A DNA stretch of 64,000 nt, taken from Paraburkholderia aromaticivorans. GTDB lineage: Bacteria > Pseudomonadota > Gammaproteobacteria > Burkholderiales > Burkholderiaceae. This document shows positions 1-7,934 of the stretch, piece by piece (the first letter of the stretch is position 1; each line of letters begins with the position of its first letter). The notes beneath the pieces are model-generated. The model ran no database searches, was not told where the DNA came from, and saw only the letters and a program-made list of their open reading frames with translations. The stretch is from assembly GCF_012689525.1 (NCBI RefSeq), contig NZ_CP051516.1, positions 4,278,001 through 4,342,000 on the forward strand. The letters run 5' to 3'. A program made the translations under genes and the position numbers.

Positions 1-33
1 CGCCCCCTGTCCACACTAATAGAACAGACGACC

Positions 34-642
34 ATGGCCCGCACCCGAGCGCCCGACCACGAAACCCAGCGCGAGCAGATTCTCGAACTCGCCGCGGCAA
101 AGTTCGCCCAGACTAGCTACCCCAGCACCTCGATGGCCGACCTCGCCGCCGCGAGCGGCACCTCGAAAGCGCGCCTCTACCACTACTACGCGAGCAAGGA
201 GGCGATCCTGTTCGATCTGCTGGACCGTTACACCAAGCGGCTCATGTTGATCATCGCGGAGGTGGAAGGCGCGAGTCAGCGGCGCGGCTTGTCGGAGCGG
301 GAAACCTTCGCTGAACTGATCCGGGCGTTTCTGTCGGAGTATGAGACGTCGCACAGCCGGCACGTCGCGCTGTTGAACGACGTGAAGTATCTGGTCGATA
401 CCCAGCGCGAAGTGATCCTGAACCGCCAGCGTGACGTGGTGGCTGCTTTTGCGCGGCAATTGGCCCGCGCCTATCCCGAGCGCGCCACGCGCGACAACCA
501 GACCGCGCTCACCATGATGGTGTTCGGCATGATCAACTGGACTTTCACCTGGCTGAAGCCGGACGGCCGGATGGGTTACCGTGAATTCGCCGAACAAGTG
601 GTCGGCATGGTGGACCACGGATTGAGCTCAAACCCGGCCTGA
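34..642 (+). CDS. TetR/AcrR-family transcriptional regulator
   Basis: A 202-residue one-component repressor. Residues about 13-60 form the TetR helix-turn-helix, with the usual TSKARLYHYYASKEAIL recognition-helix region. The ligand-binding half ends in a GMINWTFTWLKPDGRM stretch that resembles KstR2/PaaR-type regulators, which sense acyl-CoA esters; that ligand class is inference. The ATG at 34 has only a weak ribosome site. The target genes probably lie upstream of the window, because the next gene (a GNAT) is 242 bases away behind its own AT-rich leader. The family call is secure; the ligand and regulon are unknown. Confidence 0.88.
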   Translation: MARTRAPDHETQREQILELAAAKFAQTSYPSTSMADLAAASGTSKARLYHYYASKEAILFDLLDRYTKRLMLIIAEVEGASQRRGLSERETFAELIRAFLSEYETSHSRHVALLNDVKYLVDTQREVILNRQRDVVAAFARQLARAYPERATRDNQTALTMMVFGMINWTFTWLKPDGRMGYREFAEQVVGMVDHGLSSNPA

Positions 643-688
643 TTCCGCATTGCAGCAATATTCAGACGAAATAATGGGCCAGAGTGAT

Positions 689-703
689 CGATGTGCGACA
701 TCG
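689..703. promoter_or_regulatory. Inverted repeat, possible operator
   Basis: CGATGT-GCG-ACATCG is a perfect 6-bp inverted repeat with a 3-base centre, 47 bases after the TetR stop. It lies in the spacer before the GNAT gene, upstream of the AT-rich part (721-760). It could be a regulator site. The neighbouring 12-mer ATCGATGTGCGA recurs at 2189-2200 in the lrp-hppD spacer. Confidence 0.3.
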
Positions 704-727
704 TGTCACGAACGCTCGTCTCATTTA

Positions 728-756
728 TTTATTCTTTAAAATCAATCGCGTATAAA
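728..756 (+). promoter_or_regulatory. Possible promoter of the GNAT gene
   Basis: TTTATT, 17 bases, then TATAAA, in the most AT-rich part of the 643-884 spacer. The -35 match is poor, so this is only a candidate. It would leave a leader of about 120 bases before the start codon at 885. Confidence 0.3.
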
Positions 757-884
757 TAGGGCGCAAACTTTTTAGGCGCTCCCTTCAAATATTGATACGG
801 GTTTTCCCTAGTGCGAGGTCTGGATCTCCGCTAAAATTGCTTTTGCGGTGCACCACACCGCTCGACTAAAAGGAGAACCCGACC

Positions 885-1553
885 ATGAACTTGATTACAC
901 CCCGCGCCGCTGAGCCGATCGTCGCGCACGATCGTTTGATGCAGCCAGCCGGTCGTGCGCCTGCTCTGGTCCGCGAGCTCACCGCTGTCGACCGCGAACG
1001 CCTGCTCAGCCACTTCCTCGCGCTCGACGAAGACGACCGACTCCTGCGCTTCGGCCAGATCGTGCCGGACCACGTCATCGAAAACTATGTTCGCGCGATC
1101 GACTTCAAGCGCGACACCGTCTTCGGCGTCTTCAACGATCAATTGCAGTTGACCGGCGTCGGCCACCTGGCCTATCTGCCGGCCGAAGGCGACAAGCGTA
1201 CGGCCGAGTTCGGCGTGTCCGTGCTGGAAAGCGTCCGCGGCCAGGGCATCGGCTCGAAGCTGTTCGAGCGTGCCGCCATTCGCAGCCGCAATACGCGCGT
1301 CACCATGCTGTACATGCACTGCCTGTCGCGCAATTCGACCATGATGCACATCGCAAAGAAGGCCGGCATGAAGATCGAATACGCCTACGGAGAGGCAGAC
1401 GCTTACCTCACGCTGCCGCCGGCGGATCAATCGAGCATCATCGCTGAAATGCTGCAGGAGCAGGCCGCCGTGTTCGACTACGCGCTCAAGCGGCAAGCGC
1501 GTCAGGCGTCGAAGCTGTTCGAGTCGTTCATGCCGACGGCTGTCGCAGCCTGA
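885..1553 (+). CDS. GNAT-family N-acetyltransferase
   Basis: A 222-residue protein with a GCN5-type acetyl-CoA fold. The pyrophosphate-binding motif A is visible as VRGQGIGSKLFERA (residues about 117-130), preceded by the strand AEFGVSV. A 50-residue N-terminal segment precedes the fold. The start is well supported by AAGGAG at 870-875, nine bases upstream of the ATG. The substrate cannot be told from sequence. The gene stands alone and ends at a strong terminator. Confidence 0.88.
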   Translation: MNLITPRAAEPIVAHDRLMQPAGRAPALVRELTAVDRERLLSHFLALDEDDRLLRFGQIVPDHVIENYVRAIDFKRDTVFGVFNDQLQLTGVGHLAYLPAEGDKRTAEFGVSVLESVRGQGIGSKLFERAAIRSRNTRVTMLYMHCLSRNSTMMHIAKKAGMKIEYAYGEADAYLTLPPADQSSIIAEMLQEQAAVFDYALKRQARQASKLFESFMPTAVAA

Positions 1554-1576
1554 GAGCACTGAGCTTCAGCAAGAAC

Positions 1577-1604
1577 AAAGGGCAGCCCAGTGGCTGCCCT
1601 TTTT
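1577..1604 (+). terminator. Rho-independent terminator after GNAT gene
   Basis: An 8-bp perfect GC stem (GGGCAGCC at 1580-1587, GGCTGCCC at 1592-1599) with a 4-base loop, followed by five T. It lies 24 bases after the GNAT stop codon. Confidence 0.9.
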
Positions 1605-1643
1605 GTTTGCCCTCCGCCTTCCACCTCGCGCGCGACGCTCGCC

Positions 1644-2141
1644 TCACAAGATCGGCAGCGCGGTCGTCTCCTTAAACTTTTCCAGCGAGAAGCTCGATTT
1701 CACGTCGATCACCGACGGGTGATGTAGCAACTGGTCCTGCACGAAGCGTGAAAAGTGCGCCATGTCTTTTACCTGGACGCGCAGCAAATAATCCATGTCG
1801 CCGGTCATTGCGTGGCATGCCACCACTTCCGGCCACGTCTGCACCGCCGCGCGAAACAGATCCGCATGCGTGGCATCGCCGCGCGAACTGAGCGCCGGAC
1901 CGCCGCGCTTTTCCAGTCGCACATTCACATAGGCAAGCAAATCGAGCCCGAGCTGCTGCGCATCGAGCAGCGCCACGTAGCCGCGGATCACGCCGCTCTC
2001 TTCCAGCCGACGGATACGCCGCAGACACGGACTCGGCGAAAGATTGATGCGCTCGGCGATCTCCTGATTCGACAGCCGGCCGTTCTCCTGAAGAATCGCC
2101 AGAATCCGCCTGTCGATGGCGTCTATCTCTATATTGGCCAT
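1644..2141 (-). CDS. Lrp/AsnC-family transcriptional regulator
   Basis: A 165-residue regulator. The N-terminal helix-turn-helix is typical (IDRRILAILQENGRLSN, then the SPSPCLRRIRRLEESGVI recognition region), followed by an alpha/beta RAM/AsnC effector domain containing the characteristic GDMDYLLRV strand. About ten extra residues (GGPALSSRGDATHADL) sit in the middle of the effector domain. It is divergent from hppD across a 157-base spacer, so control of tyrosine/phenylalanine catabolism with an amino acid or arylpyruvate as signal is a reasonable inference. Confidence 0.93.
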   Translation of the reverse strand: MANIEIDAIDRRILAILQENGRLSNQEIAERINLSPSPCLRRIRRLEESGVIRGYVALLDAQQLGLDLLAYVNVRLEKRGGPALSSRGDATHADLFRAAVQTWPEVVACHAMTGDMDYLLRVQVKDMAHFSRFVQDQLLHHPSVIDVKSSFSLEKFKETTALPIL

Positions 2142-2167
2142 TTTCTGCCGTCCATTCGAAATGTTGA

Positions 2168-2180
2168 GCTAGAAACTAGC
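2168..2180. promoter_or_regulatory. Inverted repeat in the lrp-hppD divergent spacer
   Basis: GCTAG-AAA-CTAGC, a perfect 13-base dyad 27 bases upstream of the lrp start codon. Lrp/AsnC proteins bind short dyads and often repress themselves, so this is a candidate autoregulatory site. The spacer also carries a TACACT -10-like box (2235-2240) facing hppD, without a good -35. Confidence 0.4.
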
Positions 2181-2298
2181 GCCAGCGTATCGATGTGCGA
2201 TTAAGTTAGCAAGTTTTCGCCGCAGACAGGCCTTTACACTTGGGTCATTCAGTCGCGCGCAATCGCCCATCCGGCTCGCGCACATCAGGAGACAGACA

Positions 2299-3396
2299 AT
2301 GCAGGTTTCAACTTGGGAAAATCCGCTCGGCACCGACGGCTTCGAGTTCATCGAATACACCGCACCGGATCCAAAGGCGCTCGGCAAACTGTTCGAACAG
2401 ATGGGCTTCACTGCCGTTGCCCGGCATCGTCATAAAGACGTGACGCTGTATCGCCAGGGGGAAATCAACTTCATTGTCAACGGGGAGCCGGATTCGTTCG
2501 CGCAACGCTTCACGCGTCTGCACGGCCCTTCGATCTGCGCGATCGCTTTCCGTGTTCAGGACGCCGCCAAGGCGTACAAGGAAGCGCTGGAAAAAGGCGC
2601 CTGGGGCTTCGACAACAAAACCGGCCCAATGGAATTGAACATCCCGGCGATCAAGGGTATTGGCGACTCGCTGATTTATTTCGTCGATCGGTGGCGCGGC
2701 AAGAACGGCGCCGAGCCGACCAGCATCGGCAACATCGACATTTACGATGTGGACTTCGAACCCATTCCGGGTGCGAACCCGAATCCGGTCGGCCACGGCC
2801 TGACCTACATCGACCACCTGACGCACAACGTGCATCGCGGCCGGATGCAGGAATGGGCGGAGTTCTACGAGCGTCTGTTCAACTTCCGCGAAGTGCGTTA
2901 TTTCGACATCGAAGGCAAAGTGACGGGCGTGAAGTCGAAAGCGATGACCTCGCCGTGCGGCAAGATCCGCATCCCGATCAACGAAGAAGGTTCGGAAACC
3001 GCCGGCCAGATTCAGGAATATCTCGACGCATACCACGGTGAAGGCATTCAGCACATTGCCTTGGGCAGCAACGACATCTACCGCACGGTGGACGGCTTGC
3101 GCGCCGCGAACATCTCGCTGCTCGACACGATCGACACGTATTACGAGCTGGTCGACCGCCGCGTGCCGAATCACGGCGAGCCGCTCGACGAACTGCGCAA
3201 ACGCAAGATTCTGATCGACGGCGCGCCCGATGATTTGCTGCTGCAGATCTTCACCGAAAACCAGATCGGCCCGATCTTCTTCGAAATCATTCAGCGTAAG
3301 GGGAATCAGGGTTTCGGCGAGGGCAACTTCAAGGCACTGTTCGAATCGATCGAACTGGATCAGATTCGCCGTGGTGTGGTGCAAGACAAAGTCTGA
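2299..3396 (+). CDS. hppD: 4-hydroxyphenylpyruvate dioxygenase
   Basis: A 365-residue Fe(II) dioxygenase that turns 4-hydroxyphenylpyruvate into homogentisate, the second step of tyrosine degradation, in the cytoplasm. It shows the two vicinal-oxygen-chelate halves of the family. The likely iron ligands by motif are H173 (IDHLTHNV), H252 (IQHIAL) and E329 (FFEIIQRKG). The length fits bacterial HPPDs. AGGAGA at 2287-2292 fixes the start. It is divergent from an Lrp-type regulator and close to the indolepyruvate oxidoreductase gene, which handles related aryl-pyruvates. No homogentisate dioxygenase gene is in the window. Confidence 0.97.
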   Translation: MQVSTWENPLGTDGFEFIEYTAPDPKALGKLFEQMGFTAVARHRHKDVTLYRQGEINFIVNGEPDSFAQRFTRLHGPSICAIAFRVQDAAKAYKEALEKGAWGFDNKTGPMELNIPAIKGIGDSLIYFVDRWRGKNGAEPTSIGNIDIYDVDFEPIPGANPNPVGHGLTYIDHLTHNVHRGRMQEWAEFYERLFNFREVRYFDIEGKVTGVKSKAMTSPCGKIRIPINEEGSETAGQIQEYLDAYHGEGIQHIALGSNDIYRTVDGLRAANISLLDTIDTYYELVDRRVPNHGEPLDELRKRKILIDGAPDDLLLQIFTENQIGPIFFEIIQRKGNQGFGEGNFKALFESIELDQIRRGVVQDKV

Positions 3397-3435
3397 CGGC
3401 TTGCGCCGCTTCACGAGAGCGGGCGCATAGACCCA

Positions 3436-3477
3436 AATGAAAAGGGCGAAGATCTCACGATCCTCGCCCTTTTCATT
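3436..3477. terminator. Bidirectional terminator between hppD and the small exported gene
   Basis: A 14-bp perfect stem: AATGAAAAGGGCGA at 3436-3449 pairs with TCGCCCTTTTCATT at 3464-3477. A and T runs flank the GC part, so it can end transcription from hppD on the plus strand and from the small gene on the minus strand. Confidence 0.88.
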
Positions 3478-3560
3478 GGCGCCGTTGTCTCAAGCGAAAC
3501 CTTGCTGGCTTGATGCGACAACGGCTGGTTATTCAACCGACACACCGCATGCGCGGCGCA

Positions 3561-3761
3561 TCACGAATTCTGGTCTTCCTCGTCGGACTTGGTGGATCGC
3601 GTGACGCGGTTCATGGCAATGCGTGCGGGCGCGACCTGCGCCGCACGGGTTACCGCGTTCGACAGCGCCCCTGCACTGCCCGAGTTCGAGCGCACCGGTG
3701 CGCTCATGGCGAAAAATGCGGCCGAAACCATCAGGAAGGTCTGGATGTTTCTCGTGTTCAT
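3561..3761 (-). CDS. Small exported protein of unknown function
   Basis: A 66-residue protein beginning MNTRNIQTFLMVSAAFFAMS, a short basic N-region and hydrophobic core that look like a signal peptide with cleavage near residue 20. The mature part is short, basic and rich in Ser, Ala and Thr, with an acidic tail (KSDEEDQNS). The start is chosen because GGAG lies 7 bases upstream; a longer frame (to 3803) lacks a ribosome site. No domain is recognised. It may be a small periplasmic protein of the kind common in Burkholderia. Confidence 0.6.
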   Translation of the reverse strand: MNTRNIQTFLMVSAAFFAMSAPVRSNSGSAGALSNAVTRAAQVAPARIAMNRVTRSTKSDEEDQNS

Positions 3762-4123
3762 GCGTACTCCTTTTCTGACTGCCCTGTTGTCGTGAAGCTC
3801 CACCGAATGCGGAGCGTTGCGCGGACATTGCTCACAGGTTGGGGATTAGACAGACATTTCAACCGCGGTTCCGCAGATTTGTAGTTTTTACAGCTTGTTA
3901 CAGGCCGTCGCGCGGGAACGGCGCGCGGGCGAACAGCGAGCGAGCGCGCCGACATCCGCCATATCAGTGCAACGCCCCGTTCTTTCGGGGGCGGCGGCGG
4001 GTTTTCACCAGTGCTACCATCACTTAAAACACGTCAATATGGCGGCCCGGCCCTACGCATTCACAAGATGCCGCGGCCCAAAAAAGTTTTGGTGATCCCA
4101 AACTGGTTGGAGGAGTACACATA
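3762..4123. other. Divergent intergenic region (362 bases)
   Basis: Separates the small exported gene (minus) from the indolepyruvate oxidoreductase gene (plus). It holds the GGAG ribosome site of the former and GGAGGAG (4109-4115) of the latter. A dyad CCAAAA-AAG-TTTTGG lies at about 4077-4092, 30-45 bases before the oxidoreductase start, and is a possible regulator site. No RNA gene is apparent. Confidence 0.5.
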
Positions 4124-7100
4124 ATGAATGCCCCGCTAGACGCAGGTCAGCGAGCCTCGCTCGAAGCCGCGTTGTCTTCCGTCACGCTCGACGACAAATA
4201 CACCCTCGAACGCGGCCGCGCGTACATGAGCGGCATCCAGGCGCTGGTGCGTCTGCCGATGCTGCAGCAGGAGCGCGACCGGGCCGCCGGGCTCAACACC
4301 GCCGGCTTCATCTCCGGTTACCGTGGATCGCCACTCGGCGGACTCGACCAATCCCTGTGGAAGGCGAAACAGCATCTCGCCGCGCATCAGGTCGTGTTTC
4401 AGCCCGGCGTCAACGAAGACCTCGCGGCCACTGCCGTCTGGGGTTCGCAGCAGGTCAATCTGTACCCGAGCGCCAAATACGACGGCGTGTTCTCGATGTG
4501 GTACGGCAAAGGCCCGGGCGTCGACCGTTCCGGCGACGTCTTCAAACATGGCAACTCGGCCGGTTCGGCGCGCAACGGCGGCGTTCTCGTCCTCGCCGGC
4601 GACGACCACGCCGCGAAATCGTCCACGCTCGCGCATCAGTCCGAACACATTTTTAAGGCGTGCGGCCTGCCGGTTCTGTTCCCGTCGAACGTGCAGGAAT
4701 ATCTCGACTTCGGTCTGCACGGCTGGGCGATGAGCCGCTATTCCGGCCTGTGGGTCGCCATGAAATGCGTGACCGACGTGGTCGAGTCGTCGGCATCGGT
4801 CGACATCGATCCGCATCGCACGAAGATCATCCTGCCGGAAGACTTCGCGATGCCCGAAGGCGGCCTGAATATCCGCTGGCCGGATCCGCCGCTGGTGCAG
4901 GAAGCGCGTCTGCTCGACTACAAGTGGTACGCAGCGCTCGCCTATGTGCGCGCCAACAAACTGGACCGCGTCGAAATCGATTCGCCGCATGCGCGCTTCG
5001 GCATCATGACCGGCGGCAAGGCGTATCTCGACGTGCGTCAGGCGCTGACCGACATCGGTCTCGACGACGAAACCTGCTCGCGCATCGGCATCCGTCTGTA
5101 CAAGGTCGGCTGCGTGTGGCCGCTCGAAGCGCAAGGCGCGCAGGCTTTCGCGCGCGGCCTTGACGAAATTCTGGTGGTCGAGGAAAAGCGCCAGATTCTC
5201 GAATACGCGATCAAGGAAGAACTGTACAACTGGCCCGACGCGCAACGTCCGCGTGTGTTCGGCAAGTTCGACGAGAAAGACGGTGCGGGCGGCGAATGGT
5301 CAGTGCCAATGGGCAAGTGGCTGCTGCCGGCGCACTACGAACTCTCGCCGGCGATCATCGCCAAGGCCATCGCCACGCGGCTCGACAAATTCGATCTGCC
5401 GTCCGATGTCCGCGCTCGCATCGCCACGCGCATCGCGGTGATCGAAGCGAAGGAAAAGGCGCTGGCACGGCCGCGCGTCGAAGCCGAACGCAAGCCGTGG
5501 TTCTGCTCGGGCTGCCCGCACAACACGTCGACCAATGTGCCGGAAGGCTCGCGCGCGATGGCCGGCATCGGCTGCCATTACATGACGGTCTGGATGGACC
5601 GCAGCACCAGCACCTTCAGCCAGATGGGCGGCGAAGGCGTCGCGTGGATCGGCCAGGCGCCGTTCACCAACGACAAGCACGTGTTCGCCAATCTCGGCGA
5701 CGGCACCTACTTCCACTCAGGGCTGTTGGCGATTCGCGCGGCGATCGCGTCGAAGGCCAACATCACTTACAAGATTCTCTATAACGACGCGGTCGCCATG
5801 ACCGGCGGCCAGCCGGTCGACGGCGTGCTGACCGTGCCGCAGATCACGCACCAGCTCGCCGCCGAAGGCGCGACGAAGATCGTGATCGTCACCGACGAGC
5901 CGGAGAAGTACTCGGCGAACGTCGGCCTCGCGCCGGGCATCGACATCCATCATCGCGACAAGCTCGACGAGGTGCAGCGTCAACTTCGCGAAGTGTCCGG
6001 CACGACGATCCTGATCTACGACCAGACTTGTGCGACGGAGAAGCGCCGCCGCAGGAAACGCGGCACGTATCCGGATCCGGCGCGCCGCGTCGTGATCAAC
6101 GAGGCCGTGTGCGAAGGCTGCGGCGATTGCTCGGTGAAGTCGAACTGCCTGTCGGTCGAGCCGCTCGACACCGAGTACGGCACGAAGCGCCAGATCAATC
6201 AGTCCACCTGCAACAAGGACTTCTCGTGCGTGAACGGTTTCTGCCCGAGCTTCGTATCGGTTGAGGGCGGTCAGTTGCGCAAGCCGAAGGCCGCTTCCGG
6301 CCTCGCCGGCGACGCGATGCCGCCGGTGCCGGAACCCGACTTACCGTCCATGGAGCGGCCGTATGGCGTGCTGGTGACAGGCGTCGGCGGCACGGGCGTC
6401 GTGACGATCGGCGCGCTGCTCGGCATGGCCGCGCATCTGGAGAGCAAGGGCGTCACCGTGCTCGACGTCACCGGCCTCGCGCAGAAAGGCGGTGCCGTGA
6501 TGAGCCACGTGCAGATCGCGAAGAATCCGGCCGACATCCACGCGACCCGTATCGCCATGGGCGAAGCGAGTCTCGTGATCGGCTGCGATGCGATCGTCAC
6601 GGCCAGCGACGAATGCGTGTCGCGCATGCAGGCGGGCCGCACACGCGTCGTGCTGAACAGCGCGCATACGCCGACTGCCGAACTCATCAAGAACCCGAAC
6701 TGGCGCTTCCCGGGCACTAGCACGGAAGCTGACGTGCGCGCCGCCGCGGGCGACGACGGTGTCGATACGGTCGACGCGAATCACTTCGCGGTCGCGCTGC
6801 TCGGCGATGCGATTTATACGAATCCGTTCGTGCTCGGCTACGCATGGCAACGCGGCTGGGTGCCGCTCACGTATCAGTCGTTGATGCGCGCCATCGAGTT
6901 GAACAACGTGCAGGTCGAGAAAAACCGCGCGGCGTTCGAATGGGGCCGCCGTGCCGCGCACGATCTGGCCGGCGTTCGCAAGCTCGCGCAATCGCAAGGA
7001 CGTGGTGCCGCTGCGGAAACGGCGAGCAGCAAGATCATCTCGCTGCACACGCCGAAGGCGCTCGACACGCTGATCGACAAGCGTGCGGAGTACCTGACCG

Positions 7101-7723
7101 CGTGGCAGAACAGCGCGTATGCCGACCGTTATCGCGCGTTGGTGTCGCAAGTGCGTGCGGCGGAGTCAGCGCTCGATTCGATCGACAGCCAGTTGCCGTT
7201 GACCGAAGCGGTTGCCAAAAACCTGCACAAGCTGATGGCCTACAAGGACGAGTACGAAGTCGCCCGTCTATACAGCGATCCGGCGTTCATCGAAAAACTG
7301 AAGTCGAATTTCGAAGGCGACTGGAAGCTGCACATTCACCTCGCGCCGCCGACGTTCTCGAAGAAGGATGCCAAGGGTCATCTGGTGAAGAAGAAGTACG
7401 GCCCGTGGGTCTTCAGCGCGATGCACGTGCTGGCCCGCTTCAAGTTCCTGCGCGGCACCGCGCTCGATGTGTTCGGCAAGACGGAAGAGCGTCGTACCGA
7501 GCGTGCGTTGATCGGGGAGTATGAAGCGCTGGTGCGCGAACTGATCGCCGGCCTGACCGCGCAGAAGCGCGAGCTGGCCATCGAATTGGCGAATCTGCCG
7601 GACGGCATCCGCGGGTACGGTCACGTGAAGGAAAACAACCTGAAGGGCGTGCGCGTCAAATGGAACGAGTTGCTCGCGCGGTGGCGTTCGCCTGAGGCCG
7701 GAAAGACGCAACACGCGGCTTGA
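4124..7723 (+). CDS. Indolepyruvate ferredoxin oxidoreductase, fused subunits
   Basis: A 1199-residue fusion of the alpha/beta (thiamine-diphosphate) and gamma parts of the 2-oxoacid:ferredoxin oxidoreductase family. It is expected to decarboxylate aryl-pyruvates (indolepyruvate, phenylpyruvate) to aryl-acetyl-CoA with ferredoxin reduction. Visible parts are the N-terminal PFOR-like domain (PGVNEDLAATAVWG, about residue 95), the TPP domain (WFCSGCPHNTST, about 463), a ferredoxin-like cluster (CEGCGDC...C, about 662, spacing CX2CX2CX5C), the gamma domain (VTGVGGTGVVTIG, about 749) and a long C-terminal DUF6537-type tail. The start is backed by GGAGGAG. Its place near hppD and an Lrp regulator suits aromatic amino-acid breakdown. 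Confidence 0.92.
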   Translation: MNAPLDAGQRASLEAALSSVTLDDKYTLERGRAYMSGIQALVRLPMLQQERDRAAGLNTAGFISGYRGSPLGGLDQSLWKAKQHLAAHQVVFQPGVNEDLAATAVWGSQQVNLYPSAKYDGVFSMWYGKGPGVDRSGDVFKHGNSAGSARNGGVLVLAGDDHAAKSSTLAHQSEHIFKACGLPVLFPSNVQEYLDFGLHGWAMSRYSGLWVAMKCVTDVVESSASVDIDPHRTKIILPEDFAMPEGGLNIRWPDPPLVQEARLLDYKWYAALAYVRANKLDRVEIDSPHARFGIMTGGKAYLDVRQALTDIGLDDETCSRIGIRLYKVGCVWPLEAQGAQAFARGLDEILVVEEKRQILEYAIKEELYNWPDAQRPRVFGKFDEKDGAGGEWSVPMGKWLLPAHYELSPAIIAKAIATRLDKFDLPSDVRARIATRIAVIEAKEKALARPRVEAERKPWFCSGCPHNTSTNVPEGSRAMAGIGCHYMTVWMDRSTSTFSQMGGEGVAWIGQAPFTNDKHVFANLGDGTYFHSGLLAIRAAIASKANITYKILYNDAVAMTGGQPVDGVLTVPQITHQLAAEGATKIVIVTDEPEKYSANVGLAPGIDIHHRDKLDEVQRQLREVSGTTILIYDQTCATEKRRRRKRGTYPDPARRVVINEAVCEGCGDCSVKSNCLSVEPLDTEYGTKRQINQSTCNKDFSCVNGFCPSFVSVEGGQLRKPKAASGLAGDAMPPVPEPDLPSMERPYGVLVTGVGGTGVVTIGALLGMAAHLESKGVTVLDVTGLAQKGGAVMSHVQIAKNPADIHATRIAMGEASLVIGCDAIVTASDECVSRMQAGRTRVVLNSAHTPTAELIKNPNWRFPGTSTEADVRAAAGDDGVDTVDANHFAVALLGDAIYTNPFVLGYAWQRGWVPLTYQSLMRAIELNNVQVEKNRAAFEWGRRAAHDLAGVRKLAQSQGRGAAAETASSKIISLHTPKALDTLIDKRAEYLTAWQNSAYADRYRALVSQVRAAESALDSIDSQLPLTEAVAKNLHKLMAYKDEYEVARLYSDPAFIEKLKSNFEGDWKLHIHLAPPTFSKKDAKGHLVKKKYGPWVFSAMHVLARFKFLRGTALDVFGKTEERRTERALIGEYEALVRELIAGLTAQKRELAIELANLPDGIRGYGHVKENNLKGVRVKWNELLARWRSPEAGKTQHAA

Positions 7724-7757
7724 TCGGACTGGCTTGACCGGCTCGCCGGTCTGAAAC

Positions 7758-7793
7758 AAAAGGCGGCTGTCCTCACGGACGGCCGCCTTTTTT
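7758..7793 (+). terminator. Terminator after the indolepyruvate oxidoreductase gene
   Basis: AAAGGCGGC(T)GTCC pairs with GGAC(G)GCCGCCTTT with one internal mismatch and a 4-base loop, followed by six T. It starts about 35 bases after the stop codon. Confidence 0.85.
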
Positions 7794-7842
7794 ACGTGCT
7801 GTGAGACGGGACGCACGACGCATGTGCAACGAATGCGTCAGT

Positions 7843-7873
7843 AAAAAAGCCACGGAAACAACATCCGTGGCTT
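7843..7873 (-). terminator. Terminator after maeB
   Basis: Read on the minus strand, AAGCCACGGA and TCCGTGGCTT form a 10-bp stem with a 7-base loop, followed by a T run (A run at 7843-7848 on the plus strand). It lies about 60 bases after the maeB stop. Confidence 0.88.
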
Positions 7874-7934
7874 GTTCGCAGACTCGTCGCGAACGCCTCG
7901 ACGAGGCGCCGCTCCAAATCTCAAAGCATCCGCA

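Noticed and set aside
3900..4020. Possible small RNA in the spacer before the indolepyruvate oxidoreductase gene
   Set aside because: A GC hairpin (CCCCG-TTCTTT-CGGGG) is present, but there is no T run and no convincing promoter for a short transcript.
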